Position numbers and translations under genes: made by a program. A DNA stretch of 64,000 nt from Actinophytocola sp049647105 (GTDB taxonomy: Bacteria; Actinomycetota; Actinomycetes; Mycobacteriales; Pseudonocardiaceae): the NCBI RefSeq assembly GCF_049647105.1, contig NZ_JBARWZ010000313.1, forward strand, positions 15,624 to 79,623, given 5' to 3'. This document shows, piece by piece, positions 28,101-36,000 of this stretch. Every line of letters starts with the position of its first letter. Position 1 is the stretch's first letter. A model generated the notes under the pieces. The model was not told the DNA's origin. It did not search any database and saw nothing but the letters and a program-made list of their open reading frames with translations.

Positions 28101-30700
28101 TGGCCACGGTGCAGGGCTGGCTCGCCGATCCGGTCCTGTCGGGGACCGGCCTGGTCGTCGCCACCGAGGGCGCCGTCGCCGTGCGGCCGGACGAACTCGT
28201 CGCGAACCTCGCGTACGCCACGGTGTGGGGCCTGCTCCGGACCGCCCAGACCGAGCACCCGGACCGGATCACGTTGGTCGATCTCGACCCCGACCACGCC
28301 TATCCCGACCTCTCGGCGCTGCTGCGGGCCTACGACACCGGTGAGCCGCAGCTCGCGTTGCGTGCCGATCGCGTGTACGCGCCGAGGCTGGCGGTGGCGT
28401 CCGCCACCGGCCTGCTGGCGGTGCCGCCGGTGTCCGCGTGGCGACTGGTCAGCCAGGGCAGCACCTGGGACGCCCTGGAACTGACGGCCTATCCGGAAGC
28501 GAGCCGGCCGCTGCGTCCCGGCGAGGTGCGTCTCGGCCTGCGGGCGGCCGGGGTCAACTTCCACGATGTCCTCGTCGCGCTGGGGTTGCCGGTGGACGAG
28601 GGCGGGCTCGGCGCGGAAGGTGCCGGCATCGTCCTGGAGATCGGCTCCGACGTCGCCGGGCTCGCGGCGGGAGACCGGGTGATGGGCCTGCTCACCAACG
28701 GTTTCGCCCCGATCGTGATCGTCGATCACCGCCTGGTGGCGCCCATCCCGCAGGACTGGACGTTCAGCCAGGCGGCATCGGTCCCGGCGACGTTCGCCAC
28801 CGCCTGGTACGCCCTGCGGGATCTGGCGGATCTGCGGGACGGCGAAGCGATACTCATCCACGCCGCCGCCGGCGGAGTCGGGGGAGCCGCGACCCAACTG
28901 GCCCGGCTGTGGAACGCCGACGTGTTCGCCACCGCGAGTCCGGGGAAGTGGCCGCACTTGCGGTCCGTCGGACTGCCGGACAACCGCATCGCGTCCTCGC
29001 GCACGCTGGACTTCCAGCAGCAGTACCACGACGCCACCTCGGGACGCGGCGTCGATGTCGTGCTGGACTGCCTGGCCGGCGAGTTCGTGGATGCCTCGTT
29101 GCGCCTGTTGCCCCGGGGCGGGCGGTTCGTGGAGATGGGCAAGACGGACGTGCGGCAGCCCGCCGAGGTGGCCGCCAGCTACCCCGGCGTGCGGTACGCG
29201 GCGTTCGACCTGCTGGACGCGGGACCGGAACGGCTCGGACAGATCCTGCGCGAGGTCGTCGACATGTTCCGCCGCGGTGCCCTTGCGCTGCCCCCCATGC
29301 GGACCTGGGACATCCGCCGTGCGCCCGACGCGTTGCGCGAGCTGAGCAAGGCAGGCCACGTCGGCAAGTTCGTCCTGACCGTCCCGGCCGCGCTCGACCC
29401 GCGGGGGACCGTGCTGGTCACCGGTGCGACCGGAACTTTGGGCCGAGCCCTGGCCCGTCACCTGGCCGGCCGGCACGGGGTAACCCGCCTGCTGCTCGCC
29501 AGCCGCCGCGGCCCCGACGCCCCGGGCGCGCCGGAATTGCTGGCCGACCTCAACGAGTTGGGCGCCGAGGCCACGATCGTCAGCTGCGACGTCACCGACC
29601 GCGACGCGGTTGCGAACCTGGTGGACGGCATCCCCACCGCGCACCCGCTGACCGCGGTGGTGCACATCGCGGGGGTACTCGCGGACGCCGTGACGACCTC
29701 GGTGACCGTCGACGACGCGGATCGCGTGCTGGCGCCCAAGGTGGACGCCGCCATGCACCTGCACGCCGTCACCCGCCGGCACGACCTCGCCGCGTTCGTC
29801 CTTTACTCCGGTGCCGCGGCCACGTTCGGCACCGCGGGCCAGGGAGCCTACGCGGCCGCCAACGCGTTCCTGGACACATTGGCGCAATGGCGCAGGGCGC
29901 AGGGCCTGCCCGGCCTGTCGCTGGGCTGGGGACTGTGGGCCGACCGAAGCGCCATGACCGGTGGCCTCGGCGAAACCGACCTGGCCCGACTTGCCGGGAT
30001 GGGCATCGGTGCACTGTCCACACAGGATGGCTTGGCCCTGTTCGACCGGGCATTGTCCGACGATCGGGCCCACCTGCTCGCGCTGCGCCTGGACGTCGCG
30101 GCGGTGGCCACGCGCTCGGTGCGCGCGCCACTGTTCCAGGGCTTGGTCGACCACCGGCGCCGGGTCCGCCCGCGGAGCGCGGCGCCGTCCACGCCGATGC
30201 CGGCCGAGCAGGCCGGGATCGTCACCGCCGCGACCCAGGCGGCGGACCTGCTCGATCTGGTGCGGTCCCACGCCGCGGCGGTACTCGGCCACCGTGCCAC
30301 GACCGCGATCGCCCCGGAGATCTCGTTCGCCGAGATCGGGTTCGACTCCTTGACCTCGGTCGAACTCCGCAACCATCTCAACAGGGCTACCGGACTTCGG
30401 CTGCCGCCGACCGTGCTATTCGACCATCCCACGCCGACGGCGGTCGCCCAGCACCTGCACAACCAACTCCGGCCGGACCCCAAGATCACCGCTCGTCGGT
30501 TGCTGGACCAGCTGGCGGCCATATTGTCCACAATGGACGACGAGGCGGATCGCCGTGCGGTGCTCGAGCAGCTGCTGATGCTGACCGGTACTGATGACTC
30601 GGAGCCGGGCGCCGGCCACTCCGTCTCGACGATGCTGCCGGACTTTCTGGCCGAGGCGGACGACGATGAGTTGTTCGCCCTCCTCGACAACGAACTGTGA
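21980..30700 (+). CDS. Type I modular PKS, first protein, segment C: end of AT1, KR1-ACP1, then KS-AT-DH-ER-KR-ACP (module 2) and docking tail
   Basis: 2,906 codons. After the AT1 C-terminus come KR1 (about 22580-23900; VLVTGGTGALG, HTAAVLGDGVL, Tyr in AAAYAAANAVLD, no Trp before it, so B-type), and ACP1 (GFDSLTAVQI). Module 2: KS2 (VDTACSASLVAIH); AT2 with GHSQGEIAAAVVAG and YASH, methylmalonyl-type; DH (about 26980-27800) with HAVAGSVLLPG, GYQYGPAF and LLDAALQG; ER (about 28440-29390) with HAAAGGVGGAATQLAR; KR2 (VLVTGATGTLG, YAAANAFLD); ACP2 (GFDSLTSVEL). All reductive domains look active, so module 2 makes a fully reduced, methyl-branched unit. The tail (DDELFALLDNEL) is a docking domain for the next protein. 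GTG at 21980 is only where the frame opens, not a native start. Confidence 0.9.
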   Translation: MQRDRPAGLEEIGRGEYWPAHVRNPVRFLDSIHFLEQQGVTAYLEVGPDAVLSPMVLDCLTGDSVPAIVPTLRPNDADSDAVLRALAEAHVHGAPVQWAAMFPPNAKRIDLPTYPFQHERYWHQPEPTATRDRVDGHRAEAAFWTAVEENDLPALTRALGVDDAALAPLTPALAKWRRTVTTQARLADWHYRVHWQPVAVGPTPKLAGSWLLATPAALIADDRVTTLQRALTRCGARATVVPVPDGADRVALNRLLVEAGTDRAELTGVLSLLAIDGRPVPEQPSLTRGLVATLELLRALQDGALAVPVWFATQDAVHTQPDDQAELSVQTQFWGLGHVLRLEQPANWGGLVDLPRVVDDRIARTLCGVLTDGGEDQLCLRQAGVFARRMVRFTAPTSAARPWRPHGTVLVTGGTGALGTRIARWLALRGAEHLMLVSRRGRDADAVAAIEAELADHGVAVTVAACDVSDRDQVAALLASIPERYPLTAVIHTAAVLGDGVLERAHPDQWAAALGAKVGGAVALHDLTARYPLEQFILFSSIVGVLGNPGAAAYAAANAVLDGLADYRRSRGQAALSIAWGPWAGAGLAIGATGLSQLGLVPMDPHTAIGALDAAVDRADPCIVVADIDWPNFRTAFTADVPSPLLQHIPEAQPAPGRAPTTEKPVMDLAAELRRTPEPQQLRLLLNIVRGQAAEVLRHASPEAVRPDRTFTEIGFDSLTAVQIRNRLNRATSLTLPSSVLFDHPTPVALARHLRDEILGSQPAASTAVQPRTSTQDDPIVVVAMACRLPGGVDTPERLWELLSGERDVVGDLPGDRGWDLANIYDSAPEALGKTYSRYGGFLDDAAEFDAGFFGISPREAVAMDPQQRVLLEVSWEAVERAGIDPRSLLASRTGVFVGMVHQEYAAGPQHDHDVEGYLLTGKSDSVCSGRIAYTLGLEGPALTVDTACSASLVAIHLATQSLRRGECDLALAGGVTIMPNPGTFIEFSRQRALAPDGRCKAFAEAADGFGLAEGAGMLVLETLSQARQHGHPVLATVRGSAINQDGASNGLAAPNGPSQQRVIRQALADARLTPGDIDAVEAHGTGTTLGDPIEAQALLDTYGQDRDKERPLWVGSLKSNIGHTQAAAGVAGVIKMVLAMRHGQLPRSLHIDQPTSHVDWTRGQVRLLTEPLDWPANGTPRRAGISAFGVSGTNAHVIIERPPDQPMDDQPADPSLPAPVLLSGRTDSALRDQAARLSRHISDHPDIPVGDLAYSLATTRTHFEHRAAVLTTDRQHLLLALAALNAGTVSADVVTADVVEGDVAFLFPGQGTQWVGMAAALLDSCEAFASRALECDAALRPYLDWSLLDVLRGRPNTPDLSRADIVQPALFAMMVSLAAALRTFGMTAAAVLGHSQGEIAAAVVAGALTLPDAARVIALRSRALVELTGLGGMAELVLPLDQARERLTGLEDRLSVAAVNGAAHVVISGDADALRELLAACERDKVRGRLIPVDYASHSPQVELVRDQILDALRSITPRPAEIPFYSSVTGSLVDTTSLDAEYWYRNLRDTVQFQQATEALLGSGHRLFVEVSPHPVVGKAVLETLDQHGAVAHVGGLLRRGEGDLARLVKSLAGLHAHGARVDWTTVLAPNGARRVQLPSYPFQRQRYWLPPVTGTTPRQAVAHLGLDLAHHPLIEAVIEVPDSDGVLLTARLSLRSHPWLADHAVAGSVLLPGTVFLELALRAAEEVGMDTIEELVQEAPLVLPETGDVDLRVWIGGLDDGGRRAVLIRARPGGSEHAWTVHARGTLTTAPATASSPTPQPSSAVTAIDIDEFYADLAGAGYQYGPAFRLLHNASRGADELIGEARLRPDQRTDAESFVLHPALLDAALQGLHVLGDGRRRLPFAWRGVRVLTAGAALLRVRLSATGRDEVSVTATDSHANTVAVIESLTLRDAPAAGHAAGDVDAGLYEVTWQEIAGPDQRTVSPRRVAVIAAGLPAAPANGSSATWAQRYPDVPALRAAITSGTPSPDLTLVVLAAPPGVSGSVAELAHQALGDALATVQGWLADPVLSGTGLVVATEGAVAVRPDELVANLAYATVWGLLRTAQTEHPDRITLVDLDPDHAYPDLSALLRAYDTGEPQLALRADRVYAPRLAVASATGLLAVPPVSAWRLVSQGSTWDALELTAYPEASRPLRPGEVRLGLRAAGVNFHDVLVALGLPVDEGGLGAEGAGIVLEIGSDVAGLAAGDRVMGLLTNGFAPIVIVDHRLVAPIPQDWTFSQAASVPATFATAWYALRDLADLRDGEAILIHAAAGGVGGAATQLARLWNADVFATASPGKWPHLRSVGLPDNRIASSRTLDFQQQYHDATSGRGVDVVLDCLAGEFVDASLRLLPRGGRFVEMGKTDVRQPAEVAASYPGVRYAAFDLLDAGPERLGQILREVVDMFRRGALALPPMRTWDIRRAPDALRELSKAGHVGKFVLTVPAALDPRGTVLVTGATGTLGRALARHLAGRHGVTRLLLASRRGPDAPGAPELLADLNELGAEATIVSCDVTDRDAVANLVDGIPTAHPLTAVVHIAGVLADAVTTSVTVDDADRVLAPKVDAAMHLHAVTRRHDLAAFVLYSGAAATFGTAGQGAYAAANAFLDTLAQWRRAQGLPGLSLGWGLWADRSAMTGGLGETDLARLAGMGIGALSTQDGLALFDRALSDDRAHLLALRLDVAAVATRSVRAPLFQGLVDHRRRVRPRSAAPSTPMPAEQAGIVTAATQAADLLDLVRSHAAAVLGHRATTAIAPEISFAEIGFDSLTSVELRNHLNRATGLRLPPTVLFDHPTPTAVAQHLHNQLRPDPKITARRLLDQLAAILSTMDDEADRRAVLEQLLMLTGTDDSEPGAGHSVSTMLPDFLAEADDDELFALLDNEL

Positions 30701-30708
30701 GGCCTGCC

Positions 30709-33700
30709 ATGGCCAGCGCCGACGAACTTCGCACATATCTCAAGCGAACCACCGCCGAGCTACGCCGCACCCGCGAGCGACTGAGCACGCTCGAGGCGCG
30801 GAACACGGAACCCATCGCCGTGATCGGCATGGGCACCCGCCTGCCTGGCGAGGTGACCGCCCCGGAACAGCTTTGGCAACTCCTTGCCCAGGGTGTCGAC
30901 GCCATCTCGACGATGCCGACCGACCGGGGTTGGCATCTGGATGAGCTGTACCACCCCGACCCGGACCATGCGGGCACCTACTACACCAGGCATGGTGCCT
31001 TCCTGCGCGACGCCCCTGGATTCGACGCGGAGTTCTTCGGCATCACTCCGCGCGAAGCCGTGGCAATGGATCCGCAGCAGCGGCTGCTGCTGGAGACCGC
31101 GTGGCACACCCTCGAGCACGGCGGCATCGACCCGACCACCCGCCGGGGCACCGACACCGGCATCTTCATCGGCAGCGGCCTGCAGGACTACGCCTACCTG
31201 CCTCGTTCGGCCACCATTGACGAAGGCCACCTGCTGACCGGCACGGCGGACAGCGTCCTGTCCGGACGGATCGCCTATTTCCTGGGGAGCACGGGTCCGG
31301 CGGTCAGCGTCGACACGGCCTGCTCGTCATCGCTGGTCTCCCTGCACCTCGCGGCCGCGGCACTTCGCCGCGGCGAATGCGAGCTCGCGCTTGCGGGTGG
31401 GGTGACCATCATGTCGACACCGTCGGTACTGGTGGCGTTCAGCCGGCAACGCGGGCTGGCCCCCGACGGCCGCTGCAAGGCGTTCGCGGACGGCGCCGAC
31501 GGCACCGGATTCGGCGAGGGCGCGGCGCTGCTGTTGTTGGAGCGGCTGTCCGACGCCGAACGGAACAACCGGACCATCTGGGCCATCATCCGGGGATCGG
31601 CTGTCAACCAGGACGGAGCCAGCAACGGCCTCACCGCACCGAACGGCCCCTCTCAGCAGCGCGTCATCCGGCGCGCCCTCGCCGACGCCGGTCTGCGCGC
31701 GGCGGACGTCGACGCGGTGGAAGCGCACGGCACGGGAACCCGTCTCGGCGACCCGATCGAGGCGCAGGCGCTACTGGCGACCTACGGCCAGGAGCGAGAC
31801 GGCCGGTCCCTCTGGCTGGGGTCGCTCAAGTCCAACATCGGTCACACCCAGGCGGCGGCCGGCGCGGCCAGCGCCATCAAGACGGTGCTCGCCCTGCGGC
31901 ACGGGCAGCTCCCCAGGACGCTGCACGTCGACGCACCCACATCGCAGGTCGACTGGGCTGCTGGCGACGTGCGGCTGCTCACCGAGCACGTCGAATGGCC
32001 CGAACACGACGGGCCCCGGCGGGCGGGCGTGTCGTCCTTCGGGATCAGCGGCACGAACGCGCACATGATCTTCGAGGAGGCACCGGCCCGGACCCCCGCG
32101 CCCGTCGAGCCCGGCAGGCCGCCCACACCGGGGCCGGCGGCCTGCCAGCTGTCCGCCCACACCGGGGCCGCGCTGCGGGGGTTGGCCCGCCGCGTTGCCG
32201 ACCAGGTTCGGGACCAGCCGGCGACCCGGTTGTCCGACCTGGCCCACTCGCTCGCCACCTCCCGCGCGACGCTGGCCTGCCGGGCCGTCATCATGGCCGA
32301 CACCCGCGAGTCGCTGCTCGGCGAGCTCGACGCCCTTGCGTCCACTTCGGACAACCTGCCGGTCACCGCTGCCGCCTCGTCGCGCTGCGTCTTCGTCTTT
32401 CCCGGTCAAGGAAGTCAATGGCCGGGCATGGCCAGGCAGCTGGTGGAGGCCTCCACGGTGTTCCGCGACGCCGTGCTGCGCGTGGCCGAGGAGCTCGATC
32501 CGCTCACCGATTGGTCCCTTATGGACGTCCTGGTCGGCGACCGCGACGCACCCGGTGCCGACCGGGTCGATGTGCTCCAGCCGGCGCTGTTCGCGGTCAT
32601 GCTGTCGCTGGTGGAACTGTGGCGTTCATACGGGGTTCGCCCCGAGGCCGTCGTCGGAACGTCGCAGGGCGAGATCGCCGCCGCGTACGTTGCCGGCGCC
32701 CTGACGCTGCGCGAGGCGGCGCTGATCGTGGTACGGCGCAGCCAGGCGCTGACTACCCTGTCGGGTCACGGCGGCATGGCCTCACTGTCACTGCAGGCCG
32801 ACGGGGTCGAACCGCTGCTGGAACGGTGGGGTGGCGCCCTGACCATCGTCGCCCTCAACGGTCCCAACACGACGGTCGTCGGCGGCGACCGGCAGATCCT
32901 CGGTGAGGCCGTGGAGGTGTGGAAAGCCGCAGACATCCGGGTTCGAGTGGTACGGATCGACCACGCAGCCCACACGCCCTACGTCGAGCCCCTCAAGCAA
33001 ATGTTCATCGACGAGTTCGGGGGACTCACGCCCCGACCAGGCACGGTGCCCATGTACTCCACGACGACCGGCGCGCACATCGGCGGTGCCGAACTCGACG
33101 CGGGCTACTGGTACCGAAACCTGCGCCAGACAATTCTCTTCGAGCCGGCGATGCGCGCGCTGCACGCCGCCGGCCACACCATCTTCATCGAGATCAGCCC
33201 ACACCCCATCCTGACCATGGCCATCCAGGAGACGCTGCAGGAATCGAGCGGCACCCAGCCGATCGTGGTGGCCGGTTCGTTGCGACGCGATCATGGCGGC
33301 CTCGACTACTTCCTCGACGGCCTCACCCGCCTGCACGCGCAAGGCCTCCCCATCGACTGGTCGGCGCACGTTCCTGCGGCGCGCACCATCGGCCTGCCCC
33401 TGTACCCGTTCCAACGTCGGCGCTACTGGACCGAAGGGCTGGTGACGGTGCCCAGGCGAGCGGAGGTGGCCGGTGGCGGCCGCACGCCCGCAGCCGACGC
33501 GCCCCAGGTCCACCTCACCGGACAGGACCTAGTCGACCTGGTCTGTCACCACACCGCAGCGGTGACCGGCCTGCCCGCCATCGCCCCCGATCGCCCCTTC
33601 CGCGAGTTCGGGTTCGACTCGCTGCTGGCGGTGGACCTGCGCAACCGCCTGGCGAACGCGCTGGGCAGATTCCTGCCGGTCACCATCGTCTTCCAGCACG

Positions 33701-34620
33701 ACACCCCGGAGGCGCTCGCCCGCGAGCTGGCAACTCGGCCGGCTGCGAGCGCGGAGACCCGCGATGGCCGGCTCCAGAACGACATGGACAGCCTGGTACG
33801 CCGGGGCGTCGCCCAAGGCCAGGGCGCCGATGCCTTCGACCTGCTGGCCAACGCGGCGAAGCTGCGTTCGATGTTCGACGACCCGGACCAGGCGGCCAGG
33901 CGGGCGACGCCGACGGTGTTGGCGCGTCGCGACGACAGTCCACACCTGGTGTGTCTGAAAACCATTACTCCCACGATCGGCGACTTCGAATACTCCCAGC
34001 TGTCCGTGGCGCTACCACCAGAGTGGCAGGTCACCGTCCTACCGAATCCCGGGTTCACCGATCAGGAACCGCTGCCCACGACGTTCCACTCACTGGTGCG
34101 AACGCAGGCGGAAGCGATCCACACGCTGGCCGGCGACCGCCCCTTCACGATCATCGGGCATTCGTCCGGTGGGTTGATCGGCTACGCGGCCACCGCTTGC
34201 CTTGAGCACATGGGGCACCCACCCACCGCGCTCATCATGATCGACACGATCGTCCCCACGCGGACGACCCGAGCCGCGCTGTCCGCGGCACTCCAGGAGA
34301 TGTACGAAACGTGGGGGGACTTCTTCTCCCGGGAACACGCTCCACTCACCGCGATGGGCTGGTACTGGCAAATCACTTTCGACTGGGAAGCCACGCCCAT
34401 CGACACGCCCTGCCTGCTCGTGCGCGCGACCGAAGGAGTCACCTCCGCCGACATGGACTTCGAGGCGGCATGGGAGCTCGCCGACACCACCATCCACTCT
34501 CCCGGAAACCACTTCACGCTCATGACCAAATACGCGGAGAACACGGCCGCGTGCATACAACAGTGGAGGCAGAACATGCTCCCCGACGTCGCCGCCCACC
34601 TCATGCCTTCGACCCCGTAA
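30709..34620 (+). CDS. Type I modular PKS, second protein: KS-AT-ACP-TE (module 3, chain release)
   Basis: 1,303 aa from ATG at 30709, with GAGG six bases upstream overlapping the previous stop. A short coiled-coil docking segment (LRTYLKRTTAELRRTRERLS) pairs with the tail of the first protein. KS3 has VDTACSSSLVSLH; AT3 (about 32390-33300) has FVFPGQGSQWPGMA, RVDVLQPALFAVM (methylmalonyl-type), but GTSQGE for the usual GHSxGE and DHAAHTP for YASH/HAFH, so its choice is uncertain; ACP3 has FGFDSLLAVDL. There is no reductive domain, leaving a 3-keto group. The TE (about 33930-34600) has GHSSGGLIGYAA, MIDTIVP and GNHFTLM as Ser, Asp and His. It ends the assembly line by hydrolysis or cyclisation. 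Confidence 0.93.
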   Translation: MASADELRTYLKRTTAELRRTRERLSTLEARNTEPIAVIGMGTRLPGEVTAPEQLWQLLAQGVDAISTMPTDRGWHLDELYHPDPDHAGTYYTRHGAFLRDAPGFDAEFFGITPREAVAMDPQQRLLLETAWHTLEHGGIDPTTRRGTDTGIFIGSGLQDYAYLPRSATIDEGHLLTGTADSVLSGRIAYFLGSTGPAVSVDTACSSSLVSLHLAAAALRRGECELALAGGVTIMSTPSVLVAFSRQRGLAPDGRCKAFADGADGTGFGEGAALLLLERLSDAERNNRTIWAIIRGSAVNQDGASNGLTAPNGPSQQRVIRRALADAGLRAADVDAVEAHGTGTRLGDPIEAQALLATYGQERDGRSLWLGSLKSNIGHTQAAAGAASAIKTVLALRHGQLPRTLHVDAPTSQVDWAAGDVRLLTEHVEWPEHDGPRRAGVSSFGISGTNAHMIFEEAPARTPAPVEPGRPPTPGPAACQLSAHTGAALRGLARRVADQVRDQPATRLSDLAHSLATSRATLACRAVIMADTRESLLGELDALASTSDNLPVTAAASSRCVFVFPGQGSQWPGMARQLVEASTVFRDAVLRVAEELDPLTDWSLMDVLVGDRDAPGADRVDVLQPALFAVMLSLVELWRSYGVRPEAVVGTSQGEIAAAYVAGALTLREAALIVVRRSQALTTLSGHGGMASLSLQADGVEPLLERWGGALTIVALNGPNTTVVGGDRQILGEAVEVWKAADIRVRVVRIDHAAHTPYVEPLKQMFIDEFGGLTPRPGTVPMYSTTTGAHIGGAELDAGYWYRNLRQTILFEPAMRALHAAGHTIFIEISPHPILTMAIQETLQESSGTQPIVVAGSLRRDHGGLDYFLDGLTRLHAQGLPIDWSAHVPAARTIGLPLYPFQRRRYWTEGLVTVPRRAEVAGGGRTPAADAPQVHLTGQDLVDLVCHHTAAVTGLPAIAPDRPFREFGFDSLLAVDLRNRLANALGRFLPVTIVFQHDTPEALARELATRPAASAETRDGRLQNDMDSLVRRGVAQGQGADAFDLLANAAKLRSMFDDPDQAARRATPTVLARRDDSPHLVCLKTITPTIGDFEYSQLSVALPPEWQVTVLPNPGFTDQEPLPTTFHSLVRTQAEAIHTLAGDRPFTIIGHSSGGLIGYAATACLEHMGHPPTALIMIDTIVPTRTTRAALSAALQEMYETWGDFFSREHAPLTAMGWYWQITFDWEATPIDTPCLLVRATEGVTSADMDFEAAWELADTTIHSPGNHFTLMTKYAENTAACIQQWRQNMLPDVAAHLMPSTP

Positions 34621-34641
34621 GCACCGGCGAAAGAGACTCCC

Positions 34642-35349
34642 ATGTTTACCGCGGCACTGCTCGCCTCCTACGCATGTTTCCTTGGGATGTACGCACTCGT
34701 ACTCCGCAAGGGATTCATCGGCCGAGTCTACGGAATGCCAATCATCTACCTCATGCTCCTGCTGCCGTGGGACGTTCGGAACATGACCGGCACCTATCGC
34801 GACTGGACCCCGCTGATCGACTCACTCTCGTGGGCGTCAGCGGTCGGCATCGTTCTCTCCCTGGGCATTCTCGCTCAAATACTGATGTTCGGTCGAACCC
34901 AGTTCCCCGACCTACCCACCCCGATCTTCTACGTGATGATCATCGCCATGCTGGCGGTCTGCGCCTTCCCGGTTCCGCTCATCGACTCCACCCTCGACGA
35001 CCAGCGCGGAATCTATGGCTTCCTCACCTGCCTGGCCATCGGCGGTCCCATGTGGCTCGTCATGCTGTACCGCCGCAAATCCATGGCCGGTCAGTCCATT
35101 CCCATCGCGGTTGCCCGGTGCGGCGCCGAGACGCTCATGGCCGTCGCCTGGCTGGCATTCGGCCCCGCCGACGTTCAATCGCCGCTCTTGTCCTATCTCG
35201 CGGTCATGGCCATCCTCTGGAGCGCCTCCTACCTCGTCGCGGTCGTGGCGATCCGTACCCGGAGCAGTCATACCCACCCGGTCGCCCGGCCCGCGCCGAA
35301 ACCCGGCGAGGAGCCGGGCATCAGCTCGCAACTTCATCCACAAACGTGA
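34642..35349 (+). CDS. Seven-TM small membrane protein, possible Pyr4/PaxB-like cyclase
   Basis: 235 aa, 22 bases after the PKS stop and on the same strand, so almost surely co-transcribed. Seven hydrophobic segments are visible: about residues 2-24, 31-51, 58-80, 91-112, 123-146, 160-176 and 182-206, with a Pro/charged cytoplasmic tail. After TM1 comes VYGMPIIYLMLLLPWDVRNM, resembling the YGM...xxWE region that carries the catalytic Glu in Pyr4-type membrane terpene cyclases, here Asp; RRKSMAGQSIPIAVARC resembles their RxGSTRGQS loop. The size and topology also fit that family. I see no obvious second acidic residue in the last helices, so an enzyme role is a hypothesis; a transporter or immunity-like role is also possible. 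It likely acts on the PKS product. Confidence 0.5.
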   Translation: MFTAALLASYACFLGMYALVLRKGFIGRVYGMPIIYLMLLLPWDVRNMTGTYRDWTPLIDSLSWASAVGIVLSLGILAQILMFGRTQFPDLPTPIFYVMIIAMLAVCAFPVPLIDSTLDDQRGIYGFLTCLAIGGPMWLVMLYRRKSMAGQSIPIAVARCGAETLMAVAWLAFGPADVQSPLLSYLAVMAILWSASYLVAVVAIRTRSSHTHPVARPAPKPGEEPGISSQLHPQT

Positions 35350-35361
35350 GGGACTGTAAAC

Positions 35362-35544
35362 GAACGGCTCTGGCGCACTTTCGGTGGTGCGGTGGGGGTC
35401 ATGATTGTTTTGGCGGAGTGGACCGCCGCCGCACGCGAGGTGGACCTATCCCCACGCGCACATTCTTCGCCCGAGGTATCGAACTCCTGCGCCACCGCAT
35501 CCTCCTCGGGTAACACCACCACCGAAAGTGCGCCAGAGCCGTTC
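35362..35544. mobile_element. Short non-coding element with 28-bp perfect terminal inverted repeats (MITE-like)
   Basis: Bases 35362-35389 (gaacggctctggcgcacttt...) are the exact reverse complement of 35517-35544. The 183-bp unit codes for nothing convincing. The ends resemble ISL3-type terminal repeats (GGCTCT...), but I found no target-site duplication. It lies exactly at the truncation point of the GH5-like gene and 13 bases after the membrane protein stop. Confidence 0.6.
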
Positions 35545-35897
35545 ATTTGACGACGCCACGTGCAGCGTGAACGGGCCGGTGCCGAAGTCGGCGGTGTGGG
35601 TGTTGACCGCAGCCGGACGGTGTTGACGCCGAGCAGGTTCGCCATACCGGCGAAGACGGCGTCGGCCTTGGCACGGAGGGTCGCGTAGCTGTCGGATCCA
35701 CTCAACCCGTCCAGGACGAGGGTGCCGGTCGTGAAGTTGTCGCCTTTCCGAGCCCAGTTCATACCCCGGAACTGGCTCGTGTCAGCGCTGGCGGGTGGCG
35801 CGCTGACGAACACGCCGACCGACGCCAGGGCCACCGTCGCCAGCGCGCACAGCAGGCGGCGGAGCGCCAGCGCGAACCTGTATCCGTTGGTGAACAC
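35545..35897 (-). pseudogene. GH5-like secreted glycoside hydrolase, 5' remnant
   Basis: Begins with a signal peptide (ALRRLLCALATVALASVGVF ... PPASA) and mature DTSQFRGMNWARKGDNF, LVLDGLSGSDSYATLRAKAD and LLGVNTVRL, the start of actinomycete GH5-type cellulases or mannanases. After VRL the frame slips (one base missing; VNTHTADFGTGPFTLHVASS continues in another frame) and then runs straight into the inverted-repeat element. The catalytic core is absent. It is the third secreted carbohydrate gene in a row on this strand. Substrate cannot be fixed from the N-terminus. Confidence 0.6.
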
Positions 35898-36000
35898 GAC
35901 ACCGACCGTCCTCGTGAGACAGCGATGAAGATCATTCGATGACGCTGCTGGTGGGTGAGGACGGCCGCGCAGCGGTGGTGGCTGTCCTCACCCGGCCCGG

